Notes under the pieces: model-generated
What the model was told of the DNA's origin: nothing
Seen by the model: only the letters and a program-made list of their open reading frames with translations
Databases searched by the model: none
Source: Megaustenia siamemsis
Taxonomy: Eukaryota; Mollusca; Gastropoda; Stylommatophora; Ariophantidae
NCBI GenBank assembly: GCA_032433765.1
Contig: JAVIAB010000047.1
Span: 13,043,107 to 13,107,106, forward strand
Length of the DNA: 64,000 bases
Direction of reading: 5' to 3'
In this document: positions 33,185 to 42,860 of the stretch, piece after piece
Numbering within the stretch: the first letter of the stretch is position 1
Layout of the letters: every line of letters begins with the position of its first letter
Made by a program: the position numbers and the translations under genes

Positions 33185-33855
33185 CTTCATCTATCTTGGA
33201 AGTCACATTGATCGAGAAGGGGATACAAGCAAAGAAATTAGAATCAGAATGGCTAAAGCAGCAATGTCTTTCAGAAGCCTTGAAAAGTTGTGGAAATCAA
33301 AACTCATTAGCACAAACACAAAACTTAGGCTATTCAAATCAAATGTACTATCAACCCTTACGTATGCGTGTGAAAGCTGGAAAACAACAAGAGATATAGA
33401 AACAAAGTTGAACGCATTCGAAAATAAATGTCTAAGGAAAATACTTGGTATAGAATGGAACGAATTCAAAACAAACGAGGAAATTAGAGAAATCGCCAAT
33501 CAACCACTAATATCTTCAGTAATAAAGAAAAGACGATGGTCATACGTTGGACATGTGATGAGAAGAGATAATAATCGAATAGCAAAGCAAGCCCTCATAT
33601 GGGAAACAACAGGTAAAAGAAAAAGAGGAAGACCCAGGGAGACACTGAGAAGAACATTGATGAGAGAGGCAAGAGCAGCAGGAATCGGCTCCCTCAATGA
33701 GATAGAACTGCTTGCACAGAACAGAGACAGATGGCGAGATTTGATAAAATATCTTTAAAAGAAAACTGCTAGAACAAAAATTCATATAGGAGAAGGTGTA
33801 TCTTGGTCTACGCCCTATGGGCCGGTTACGGCTCGAAAGGTCAATAGATAGATAG
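33185..33855 (+). mobile_element. RTE-4 LINE 3' end, open frame of about 190 codons
   Basis: The plus-strand frame ending at 33758 reads YLGSHIDREGDTSKEIRIRM, then LSTLTYACESWKTT, CLRKILGIEW, YVGHVMRRDNNRI, KRKRGRPRE and NRDRWRDLIKYL. This is the region after reverse transcriptase in RTE-clade LINEs. It has no stop or frameshift, so the copy is young. The 3' UTR is about 95 bases and ends GGTCAATAGATAGATAG, an ATAG-type tandem tail. It is antisense to the host lectin gene, inside its intron. Confidence 0.9.
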
Positions 33856-33865
33856 CACATTGTTG

Positions 33866-33950
33866 GGTATCACGTCGGTATCACGCCAGGCCGCTTTTGT
33901 GTCCAATAAAATTCTATGATCCCCATTTTTAAAGGCTGGGTGAACACCGA
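33866..33950 (-). mobile_element. Degenerate SINE A/B body
   Basis: GGTATCACGCCAGGCCGCTT and TTAAAGGCTGGGTGAACACC resemble the complement of the SINE body. No head recognised. Confidence 0.5.
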
Positions 33951-34264
33951 AGCTTGTCGATGCGAAAATAAAAACGGCAACTTCCGGAAATTGATTCCGG
34001 ACCCTAATTATTAGAAGGGGAGCACACTCAGCCATCGAAGATCCTGTACATGACAAAGGAAGATCGTTATCCCGTCGATAGACCGACATTTTAAGATCTC
34101 CTTCTAACAGATGTTTATCACATACATCCACTGTGGCTGAGTAGGGAACCTGGATGGAGAGGACTACACATTACCCAGCAAAGTAATGCATTGAGTACGG
34201 CCGCACAAGCAGGCCAATGGATCAATCAAATAGGCAACATTTACAACATTATACTTTTTTCTTA

Positions 34265-34700
34265 CTGTCGTTCAGCCGACGGCTACTAAAGGAATTGTTA
34301 TCCTCTTCATTATCTGCCCCTAAAAGGATGCTAAATGGGCGTACATGTGTTGTAGTTTACAGTAGAACTGTGATATTTGTGCCTTTCGGCCCAACACATC
34401 CGATTTCAGCGTGTTATTTTTGTGTACCGGGTTGTCTTCCCTCTTCGATCCCGTCTCGCTTGGTCAAACTAGACAGGTTAGTCTGTTTCTGGGGGCACTG
34501 CGAAGAAGTGGAGTAGGGTCTGGATGGGTCTGGTTCACCGATTCTAACGCCAGCATTCACCTGTGGGTTGCTGACAGCTTCCGGCTCTGCTGCTGTGAGA
34601 CGCTTTTGCCTCCCGGCATTATCCCATATTTGGAGTCTGCCTGGGGGAACATCCAGGACCGAATAGTACAGGCCGCTTGTCCCGAGCAGTTGTCCCAAAG
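34265..34700 (-). mobile_element. RNase H LINE derivative with internal deletion
   Basis: 34265-34552 matches 6736-7020 (TAGTAGAACTGTGATATTTG, GGGTTGTCTTCCCTCTTC, CTAGACAGGTTAGT). From about 34552 it jumps to sequence matching 7660-7720 (TGCTGCTGTGAG). About 630 bases carrying the RNase H motif are absent. Confidence 0.7.
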
Positions 34701-35067
34701 TTTTCAGGTGATTAAAAAAATTTCACCCCCTCCCCTCAATAGAAAATATATTTTGACTGTACCAGGATTGGTACTCGGGTTCTCCAATGGATCAATGACA
34801 TTAACAAATCACAAAATAACAAATTTACTTCAAATTTATTCCCAAATTTTTGCTTTGCAACCCTTTTAGCTGGGGCCAAGATGTACGATTGATAAACACG
34901 ACCGAGTACTACTTTTAGGCAGGATTAAAAACAAAACAAAACCGGTAAGTGAGAGATTAACATGAGAACATAACAAAATTCTATTAAATACGAGCCCCAG
35001 TATAAGAGACAGAAGGTGGTAGAAATTGATTTACGTTAAAATTGAGAAGATGTTATCAAACTCACAA
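34701..35067. other. Intronic sequence, nothing recognised
   Basis: No supported feature. Confidence 0.4.
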
Positions 35068-35071
35068 TTTA

Positions 35072-35677
35072 CCCTAGATTACGATACCTTAGTAAAATTT
35101 ACTTTATCAAAACACAAATTTATCGAATTTGACATTTTTCATGTATTCAAACATTACCAACCTCCGTGTACCTTCCCAATTACCGTCCTGGTGACCCTTC
35201 TGAGATCGCAGGATACGTAGTTTAAGGCGGAATTTTTTTTTTCAAGAAAGTGGCCCTTTTTTTTTGTTGTGACCAGGGAAATGTCCTCAGTGGACGACAG
35301 ACATCAAACAACGTTTTTGTGACACGAGAAACACAGTGAATACTACTATGCGGTCGCCGAATATACCGACAGACTTACGGTGACCGCACTGATAGACATT
35401 GTAACACGTCCGGTCAATGAGGTGAAACTAAGGTATAAATCAACCTTAGCTAGGGATTTCTTCCCCTCGACGTTTAAAGGCAAATGCGGAAGGAAAAAAG
35501 AAGAAGAAGCTAGGGATTTTGAGTCCGGCGCTTTGCCTAGTGTGAACACACGGGGCTGCGTCAAAATTCTACAGAAATTACTCTTTTTAGAGCACCTAAT
35601 GTTACGTATAAGTTGTAGTAACCTTTTTACTACGGTATCGTAACCGTGAGAGTTACAGACAGTATCGTAATCTAGGG
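35072..35677. mobile_element. piggyBac-like MITE candidate (606 bp)
   Basis: The ends are inverted repeats: CCCTAGATTACGATAC on the left (35072-35087) and its complement at 35662-35677; the internal flanks also match after a short insertion. A CCCTAG start next to a TTAA-type target is characteristic of piggyBac elements. Here the flanks are TTTA and TAAC, so the TTAA would have decayed on both sides. The right end lies 15 bases from the splice donor of the lectin exon at 35693. No transposase frame is seen. Confidence 0.55.
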
Positions 35678-35692
35678 TAACGAAATACAAAC

Positions 35693-35879
35693 CTGTATTG
35701 ATCCACTTCCATGACTGTTCACCATAGTACAATCCCAGTCCAAGATGGAAGCTGCGTTGCTCAAACATGTTGTACTTTTTGATAAGGTTACGAAATGCCA
35801 GAAATTCATCTTTGGATCGAAAGTCTATAAGTTTAGCGTTGCTTCGTTGGCAATGGTTGTATGCATCTCTCCATGTGGC
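35693..35879 (-). CDS. C-type lectin domain exon (first half of the fold)
   Basis: This 187-base exon lies between an acceptor (CATCCACAG) and a donor (AATACAG followed by GTTTGTATTTC). It encodes ATWRDAYNHCQRSNAKLIDF, then a DEFLAF helix, FHLGL and WKWINTG. These are hallmarks of the C-type lectin fold: TWxxAxxxC for helix 1, the L-x-x-F strand, the WIGL-equivalent FHLGL and the W-x-W strand. It starts in phase 0, which fits the phase-0 end of the PAN exon (NKCVIFHLNEV), and ends with one base that fits the terminal exon at 29272. Together they give a continuous lectin domain. The long-intron structure with arrays and transposons on both sides is notable. Confidence in the fold is high; the ligand is unknown. 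Confidence 0.88.
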
Positions 35880-36261
35880 CTGTGGATGTTACAGCCAAGC
35901 TTAATCTATGTCTGGTGCTCAAACATCATAAGACATGTTAAACACATCAAACTTCATGAGAGCGTTAGTAGCGCATTAGTAGCGAGGTGGTTTAGCGATA
36001 ACGTTAACGTGGGTTCAATCAAAGCTTGGCGTTTCCCAGTCGATCCAGTTGAAAAGAAAATGGGTACTTGACTCAATAAGTTGTGAAAGATAAATAATAT
36101 AAAAATAGCATTGGGCCCCCTAACTTTCAAATGCTGTCGAAAAATACGGCTACATTTAATACTCCTCTCTCTCTCCTCCTCCTTTGACGTAGTGATACCA
36201 TTGATCTGAAATTTTCTTTATATTTTTTGTGTGAAACCAAGGTAGAGTAATAATAACTGGC
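35880..36261. other. Intronic sequence with a tRNA-like fragment
   Basis: At 35983-36027, GAGGTGGTTTAGCGATAACG and GTGGGTTCAATC resemble A- and B-boxes of a SINE head. Nothing else recognised. Confidence 0.35.
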
Positions 36262-36357
36262 CATGGAACTGGGAAGACATGGAATGATCTGAAAAGAATC
36301 CCAAAAAACAGAACGACTTTGTTGAAGACCTATGCTCCACAGGGAGCTAAAACAGGT
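36262..36357 (+). mobile_element. RTE-3 LINE 3' tip
   Basis: GGGAAGACATGGAATGATCT and CCTATGCTCCACAGGGAGCT match the 3' end of 10760-11265. Confidence 0.78.
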
Positions 36358-36404
36358 TAAAAAAAAGGTAGAAGAAAAACTGAGAGCATGGGTGTTGGTT
36401 TTAT

Positions 36405-36565
36405 CCATATCGGCGGCTTCTAGGTTCACTTAGCCTTAAAAATTAGAACCAGATTTGTCTGCAAAAACAATTCTGGCGTAATACTGACCACATTACTGAA
36501 TAATCTACAGATGGCAAAGACATGTGAACGCTAACACTATATTCCCTATGCTTTACGACATGTTA
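36405..36565 (+). mobile_element. Degenerate SINE A body
   Basis: GGCTTCTAGGTTCACTTAGC, GGCGTAATACTGACCACATT and ACACTATATTCCCTATG follow the family A order. The head is lost. Confidence 0.65.
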
Positions 36566-36630
36566 TAATTTTATTATTTCTGATTGTTCTCTGATATAAA
36601 GGATTATAGTAAACTATAAGGTAGACTAGG

Positions 36631-37025
36631 GAACTCCGATAGCTCAGTGGTTAATGAACTGGACTACAAAGGACAATATGTAGGGTTCGATCCCAACCGA
36701 CCGCTGCCGGGTTCACCCAGCCCTAAATGGGTAAAAACCCATTTAAAGTAAATTACCCCCGTCACGCCAAGTGGTGTATAGGGAATATAGTGTTAGTGAC
36801 CATAAATTTTACAGACCTTCGGCACATGATTTTTGGGGTAATGTGGTCGGCATTACGCCCGTCACTAAATGGGTACCGGATTGTTTTTTTCTGGGAAAGT
36901 AAAGCAGCCCAGGTGTAATACCGACCACATTACCCCACAAATCATGTGCTGAAGGTCTAAAAAATTATGTTCACTAACACCATATTCCCTAAACGCCACT
37001 TGGCGTGACGGGGGCTCTTTACTTT
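36631..37025 (+). mobile_element. SINE A with an inverted partial copy inside
   Basis: 36631-36740 is a plus-strand head. 36741-36868 is the body in reverse complement (CGTCACGCCAAGTGGTGTAT up to GTCGGCATTACGCCCGTC). 36869-37025 is the body again in plus orientation. The two body copies face each other and could pair over about 120 bases. Confidence 0.88.
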
Positions 37026-37379
37026 TTACTTTATAATGTAGACTACACGATTCAGCACAATCCGTTAATATGCAAAAGACGAAGAAGAAATATATAGGAT
37101 GATCATTATTGCACTCGAAGGAAGAACATCATTATTCCAACATCGATGGTGATATCACAGAAAGATCGGGGTATAGAACCCAAATCCCACAGCAGCAACG
37201 GAAACAAAATATGTATCTACCATTGCTTGCTAAGAAGTTAGATTGTGCTTTGTGGAGGTAGGGCGAGCTAATAGGAGGATACTCCATCACAAGGGTTCAA
37301 CTCTTTTCACTCTTTTCTTTCATTACTAGCATCCCGTTTTATTTTCGTATCCCTTGCTTTTCTTCCCTCATGCCATTTC

Positions 37380-37380
37380 T

Positions 37381-37419
<39 letters not shown>
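37380..37419. repeat. CT microsatellite
   Basis: About 18 CT dinucleotides in an otherwise unassigned stretch (37026-37686). Confidence 0.97.
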
Positions 37420-37422
<3 letters not shown>

Positions 37423-37686
37423 AACCCTTACTTTGTCTATTTTTTTGGCTCTCGTGAGTCTATCTGGCATATTGACCACTTATCACGTGACCAATAGGTG
37501 CTTTGGTCCTGGTCACTTCCTCTTCCAGTCATTTCGTCACATGACCATTTTATGTGTGTTGTATTTATATTTGTTATATTGTACAAGATTAACTCTTTTG
37601 TTGAAACGTCGAAGTTTCTTATGTCTCTCCTTAGGTTCAGCTGCTTAATGCCTTTTTATTTTATATAGTGATTCAATCAAACATTA

Positions 37687-38085
37687 TGAGTCCACAACTA
37701 TGCCCAGACTGCACGAACATCAGGTCAAAGTTCGAGATGCTAGAGGGAGCGCTATTCGGGGAGATGCAGAAGATTAATAAATCAGCACATAACTGGAGTA
37801 GTCAATCTCAGGAGATATCAGAAAACTAATAAATCAGCACATAACTGGAGTAGTCAATCTCAGGAGATATCAGAAAACTAATAAATCAGCACATAACTGG
37901 AGTAGTCAATCTCAGGAGATACAAGAAGATTAATAAATCAGCACATAACTGGAGTAGTCAATCTCAGGAGATACAAGAAGATTAATAAATCAACACATAA
38001 CTGGAGTAGTCAATCTCAGGAGATATCAGAAGATTAATAAATCAGCACATAACTGGAGTAGTCAATCTCCACACACTGAGGGACA
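37687..38085. repeat. 52-bp minisatellite, about 6 copies, seeded by a short open frame
   Basis: The unit contains AATAAATCAGCACATAACTG and GAGTAGTCAATCTCAGGAGA. It starts in the 3' half of a short plus-strand frame (37687-37830) whose first codons read MSPQLCPDCTNIRSKFEMLE. That frame has a CxxC motif and a helix-like stretch and may be a retroelement ORF1 remnant; I do not recognise it. Confidence 0.85.
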
Positions 38086-38087
38086 TA

Positions 38088-38630
38088 CTGAGAATGAATC
38101 CTGAGCACGTATTGATGTATACGAGGTGCAATGAGGATGATCCGTGGACTAGACTATGCTAAACTTGATAAAAAAGATACAAGAAAATGTTGACTCCAAG
38201 GGTTGATGAGTTAATCTTGTTGTACGGCTGTAAAACATGGAGAACACAAAAAGAAACAGTCACGAACATACAGACTCAACCATTCATTTTATGCTTACTT
38301 AAAATAAAAGGACGGAAATGGCAGGGCAAAATCACTAACTTAGAACTATGGGGAAGTACCAGACAAATACCTGTGGACAAAGAGATAAGACAAAGACGTT
38401 GCCGCTGGATAGGAGACACACACTGTGGAATCTAGCTAAGAATATTACAAAACAGACCTCTTTTGAATTACCCCCAGGGAAGAGATAAAGGGGAACACCA
38501 AAGTATCCTTTGAGAAGACAGGTGGAAGCAGAGATAATGATGATGGGGAAGATATAGAGCAGGTTTAAGAGAATGACAAGAAACAGAGGCTTGCAAAGTG
38601 TTTTGAAGACCTATGCTCCACAGGTCCATA
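38088..38630 (+). mobile_element. RTE-3 LINE 3' fragment (with R2-like leader)
   Basis: 38100-38155 carries the R2 motif (EHVLMYTRCNEDDPWT). 38187-38435 encodes LLYGCKTWRTQKETVTNIQT and RRCRWIGDT, typical of RTE C-termini. The end is CCTATGCTCCACAG. This is the only place where R2 and an RTE-3 tail lie in one element-like unit. Confidence 0.8.
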
Positions 38631-38647
38631 CGTCATATATATATATG

Positions 38648-39021
38648 GGAGCCGCTTTAGCTCAGCGGTTAATGAACTGTACTACAAAGGACAAGGGTAG
38701 GGTTCGATCCCAACCGATGGCTCCCGGGATCACCCAGCCTTAAATGGGTACTGCATTTTTTTTCTGGGAAAGTAAAGCGGCACGGGCGTAATATCGACCA
38801 CCTTACCCCAAAAATCATGTACTGAAGGTCTGTAAAATTTATGGTCACTAACACCAAATTCCCTATACGCCACTTGGCGTGACGGGGGTACTTTCTTCTT
38901 CTACCTTTTAGCTCCCAGTGGAGCATAGGTCTTCAACAAACACTTTCCAAGTCGTTCTGTTTTTTGCAATTCTTTTAAGATCATTCCATGTCTTCCCCAT
39001 CATCTTCGACGGGGGTACTTT

Positions 39022-39025
<4 letters not shown>
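38648..39025 (+). mobile_element. SINE A interrupted by a LINE tip
   Basis: A nearly complete family A copy (AGCCGCTTTAGCTCAGCGGT to GGCGTGACGGGGGTACTTT) is split near its 3' end by the insertion at 38895-39007. Confidence 0.93.
38895..39007 (-). mobile_element. RTE-3 LINE tip with 14-bp target duplication
   Basis: GACGGGGGTACTTT occurs at 38881-38894 and again at 39008-39021, flanking 113 bases of RTE-3 3' end (AGCTCCCAGTGGAGCATAGG). The direct repeat and the 5' truncation show target-primed insertion into the SINE. Confidence 0.93.

Positions 39026-39085
<60 letters not shown>
39026..39085. repeat. AT microsatellite
   Basis: About 28 TA dinucleotides after the SINE tail; a likely late expansion. 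Confidence 0.97.
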
Positions 39086-39087
<2 letters not shown>

Positions 39088-39654
39088 GTTAGTGCTCACA
39101 TTTTACTGAAATATTATATCATTTATGAGTGTTGTGATTAGTATCGACACATCACGTCAGGCCGCCTGTCTTACTTCCTAGAGAATAACTCTACACAACT
39201 AACGCTGAGTTGTGCGGTTTATTTCATACACGGTTTGACCTAATACTATGTGGTTATTTACTACAAGATGTGATGTAATGCCGTCTTATTTATTTCTTAC
39301 AAGATTATATCTAATTGTAGCCCTGTCTGGTTTAATTCCTACAAGTTTAGTTCTAATTCAAGTTATACTTATTTTCAAATATATTTCGAGATATTCTCCT
39401 TCGTTTACTTCAAACCAGGTTCGATGTGATCCTATCTTGTTGTTTCCAAACAGATTTGTTCTGAACCTTATGTGTTTATCTCGTACATCTATTATTTTAA
39501 ACGTGGCAATATTTTTGCTCTAATTTAATATATTATAACAACGTACAAGAAGCAACAGTAAACACCATACGAGAATAACGAAGTAAAGCTTTTACTTGTA
39601 ATGTAAATAAGAGTAATAAAACATCAAAGTTAATAAGCGTAAACCTTATACTTA
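39086..39654. other. Intronic sequence, one SINE remnant
   Basis: 39130-39180 (CACGTCAGGCCGCCTGTCTT) resembles an inverted SINE body. A degenerate TACAAG-type repetition spans 39240-39500. No exon supported. Confidence 0.4.
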
Positions 39655-40978
39655 CAGCGTCGTTAATGAGCATACAGCTTATACTTACAGCGTCGTTAAT
39701 GAGCATACAGTTTATACTTACAGCGTCGTTAATGAGTATACAGCTTATACTTACAGCGTCGTTAATGAGCATACAGCTTATACTTACAGCGTCGTTAATG
39801 AGCATACAGCTTATACTTACAGCGTCGTTAATGAGCATACAGCTTATACTTACAGCGTCGTTAATGAGCATACAGCTTATACTTACAGCGTCGTTAATGA
39901 GCATAAACCTTATACTTACAGCGTCGTTAATGAGCATAAACCTTATACTTACAGCGTCGTTAATGAGCATAAACCTTATACTTACAGCGTCGTTAATGAG
40001 CATAAACCTTATACTTACAGCGTCGTTAATGAGCGTAAACCTTATACTTACAGCGTCGTTAATGAGCATAAACCTTATACTTACAGCGTCGTTAATGAGC
40101 ATAAACCTTATACTTACAGCGTCGTTAATGAGTGTAAAACTTATACTTACAGCGTCGTTAATAAGCGTATAACTTATACTTACAGCGTTGTTAATGAGCG
40201 TAAAACTTAAACTTACAGCGTTGTTAATGAGCATAAAACTTATACTTACAGCGTCGTTAATGAGCATAAACCTTATACTTACAGCGTTGTTAATGAGCAT
40301 AAAACTTATACTTACAGCGTCGTTAATGAGCATAAAACGTATACTTACAGCGTCGTTAATGAGCATAAAACTTATACTTACAGCGTCGTTAATGAGCATA
40401 AAACTTATACTTACAGCGTTGTTAATGAGCATAAAACTTATACTTACAGCGTTGTTAATGAGCGTAAAACGTATACTTACAGCGTCGTTAAGGAGCGTAA
40501 AACTTTTACTTACAGCGTTGTTAATGAGCGTAAAACTTATACTTACAGCGTTGTTAATGAGCGTAAAACTTATACTTACAGCGTTGTTAATGAGCGTAAA
40601 ACTTATACTTACAGCGTTGTTAATGAGCGTAAAACTTATACTTACAGCGTCGTTAATGAGCGTAAAACTTATACTTACAGCGTTGTTAATGAGCGTAAAA
40701 CTTATACTTACAGCGTTGTTAATGAGCATAAAACTTATACTTACAGCGTCGTTAATGAGCATAAAACGTATACTTACAGCGTCGTTAAGGAGCGTAAAAC
40801 TTTTACTTACAGCGTTGTTAATGAGCGTAAAACTTATACTTACAGCGTTGTTAATGAGCGTAAAACTTATACTTACAGCGTTGTTAATGAGCGTAAAACT
40901 TATACTTACAGCGTTGTTAATGAGCGTAAAACTTATACTTACAGCGTTGTTAATGAGCGTAAAACTTATACTTGCAGC
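39655..40978 (-). repeat. 33-bp array carrying about 40 GTAAGTAT donors
   Basis: Read on the minus strand, each unit is AACAACGCT-GTAAGTATAAG-TTTTACGCTCATT. Nearly every unit keeps GTAAGTAT, the best match to U1 snRNA. A block with the variants CGTTAAGGAGC and AAAACTTTTAC recurs at 40483 and 40780, 297 bases (nine units) apart, a sign of block duplication. It lies in the intron downstream of the PAN exon. Confidence 0.93.
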
Positions 40979-40999
40979 AGAAAACAACGAACAACGTCT

Positions 41000-41265
41000 C
41001 ACCCGTGCGCTGCCGGGGCCCGAAACGGGAGTAAATAATTGTATCCCTGTTCCCTACCAGGCATGTTCGTAAGAAGTGACTAAGGAGGGTTGGACGTGGG
41101 ACTGGCTATCCTCCACTGTATAAAAACAAGCCCTAAAACCTTCACAAACAAGGACAAGTCAAAGAAAAGAAAGGAAGCAAATCTGCCATCCAAGAAAAAT
41201 AAGGGCTCTCTGTCTAAGAGATGTTTGATGCAACTCGGAGAAAGCCGCAAGGAACAAGACAAATA
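41000..41265 (+). repeat. Dispersed repeat R4, copy 2
   Basis: The complement of 29511-29760. It sits between the 33-bp and 45-bp donor arrays, so it inserted into, or was captured by, the expanding arrays. Confidence 0.75.
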
Positions 41266-41274
41266 AAAACTCTT

Positions 41275-42860
41275 ATACTTACAAGTTTGTTAATAGGAGT
41301 AAAATGAATAAAACCTCCTCTACTTACAAGTTTGTTAATAAGAGTAAAATGAATAAAACCTCCTCTACTTACAAGTTTGTTAATAAGAGTAAAATGAATA
41401 AAACCTCCTCTACTTACAAGTTTGTTATTAAGAGTAAAATGAATAAAACCTCCTCTACTTACAGGTTTGTTAATAGGAGTAAAATGAATAAAACCTCCTC
41501 TACTTACAAGTTTGTTAATAAGAGTAAAATGAATAAAACCTCCTCTACTTACAGGTTTGTTAATAGGAGTAAAATGAATAAAACCTCCTCTACTAACAAG
41601 TTTGTTAATAAGAGTAAAATGAATAAAACCTCCTCTACTTAAAAGTTTGTTAATAAGAGTAAAATGAATAAAACCTCCTCTACTTACAAGTTTGTTAATA
41701 AGAGTAAAATGAATAAAACCTCCTCTACTTACAGGTTTGTTAATAGGAATGAAATGAATAAAACCTCCTCTACTTACAAGTTTGTTAATAGGAATAAAAT
41801 GAATAAAACCTCCTCTACTTACAAGTTTGTTAATAGGAATAAAATGAATAAAACCTCCTCTACTTACAGGGTTGTTAATAAGAGTAAAATGAATAAAACC
41901 TCCTCTACTTACAGGTTTGTTAATAAGAGTAAAATGAATAAAACCTCCTCTACTTACAAGTTTGTTAATAAGAGTAAAATGAATAAAACATCCTCTACTT
42001 ACAAGTTTGTTAATAGGAATAAAATGAATAAAACCTCCTCTACTTACAAGTTTGTTAATAGGAATAAAATGAATAAAACCTCCTCTACTTACAGGTTTGT
42101 TAATAAGAGTAAAACGAGTAAAAACTCCTCTACTTAAAGGTTTGTTAATAAGAGTAAAACGAGTAAAAACTCCTCTACTTACAAGTTTGTTAATAAGAGT
42201 AAAACGAGTAAAAACTCCTCTACTTAAAGGTTTGTTAATAAGAGTAAAATGAGTAAAAACTCCTCTACTTACAAGTTTGTTAATAAGAGTAAAACGAGTA
42301 AAAACTCCTCTACTTACAAGTTTGTTAATAAGAGTAAAACGAGTAAAAACTCCTCTACTTACAGGTTTGTTAATAAGAGTAAAACGAGTAAAAACTCCTC
42401 TACTTACAAGTTTGTTAATAAGAGTAAAACGAGTAAAAGCTCCTCTACTTACAAGTTTGTTAATAAGAGTTAAACGAGTAAATACGCCTCTACTTACAAT
42501 TTGGTTAATAGGAGTAAATAAGTAAAAACTCTTCTACTTACAAACAAATTTGTTAATAAGAGTAAAAAGCAAAGTGAAAACTCTTCTACTTATAAGTTTG
42601 CTAAAAAGAGTTAAAAAAAAACAAGTAAAACCTCTTCTACTTACAAGTTTGTTGATATGAGTAAAACAAGTAAAAACTCTTCTACTTACAAGTTTGTTAA
42701 TATGAGTAAAACAAGTAAAAACTCTTCTACTTACAAGTTTGTTAATATGAGTAAAACAAGTAAAACCTCTTCTACTTACAAGTTTGTTAATATGAGTAAA
42801 ACCTCTTCTACTTACAAGTTTGTTAATATGAGTAAAACAAGTAAAAACTCTTCTACTTAC
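41275..42860 (-). repeat. 45-bp donor array starting at the PAN exon
   Basis: About 35 units. The minus-strand unit is AACAAACTT-GTAAGTAGAGGAGG followed by TTTTATTCATTTTACTCTTATT. The first unit is the PAN exon junction itself (AACGAAGTT-GTAAGTAGAAG at 42861/42860). Unit type changes with distance: ACAAGTAAAAACTCTTCT near the exon, ACGAGTAAAAACTCCTCT in the middle, ATGAATAAAACCTCCTCT far away. About 30 units keep GTAAGT. Confidence 0.95.

Noticed and set aside
33111..33758. Host gene of 215 codons
   Set aside because: The motifs are those of an RTE C-terminal region, and the 3' end carries a tandem LINE tail.
35346..35768. 140-codon minus-strand ORF as a separate gene
   Set aside because: Only its first part (35768-35693) is coding, as the lectin exon. 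The rest is intron and the piggyBac-like element.
39533..41072. Long open frames on both strands across the 33-bp array
   Set aside because: 33 is a multiple of three and the frames are pure repeat translations. Minus-strand units contain intron donors.
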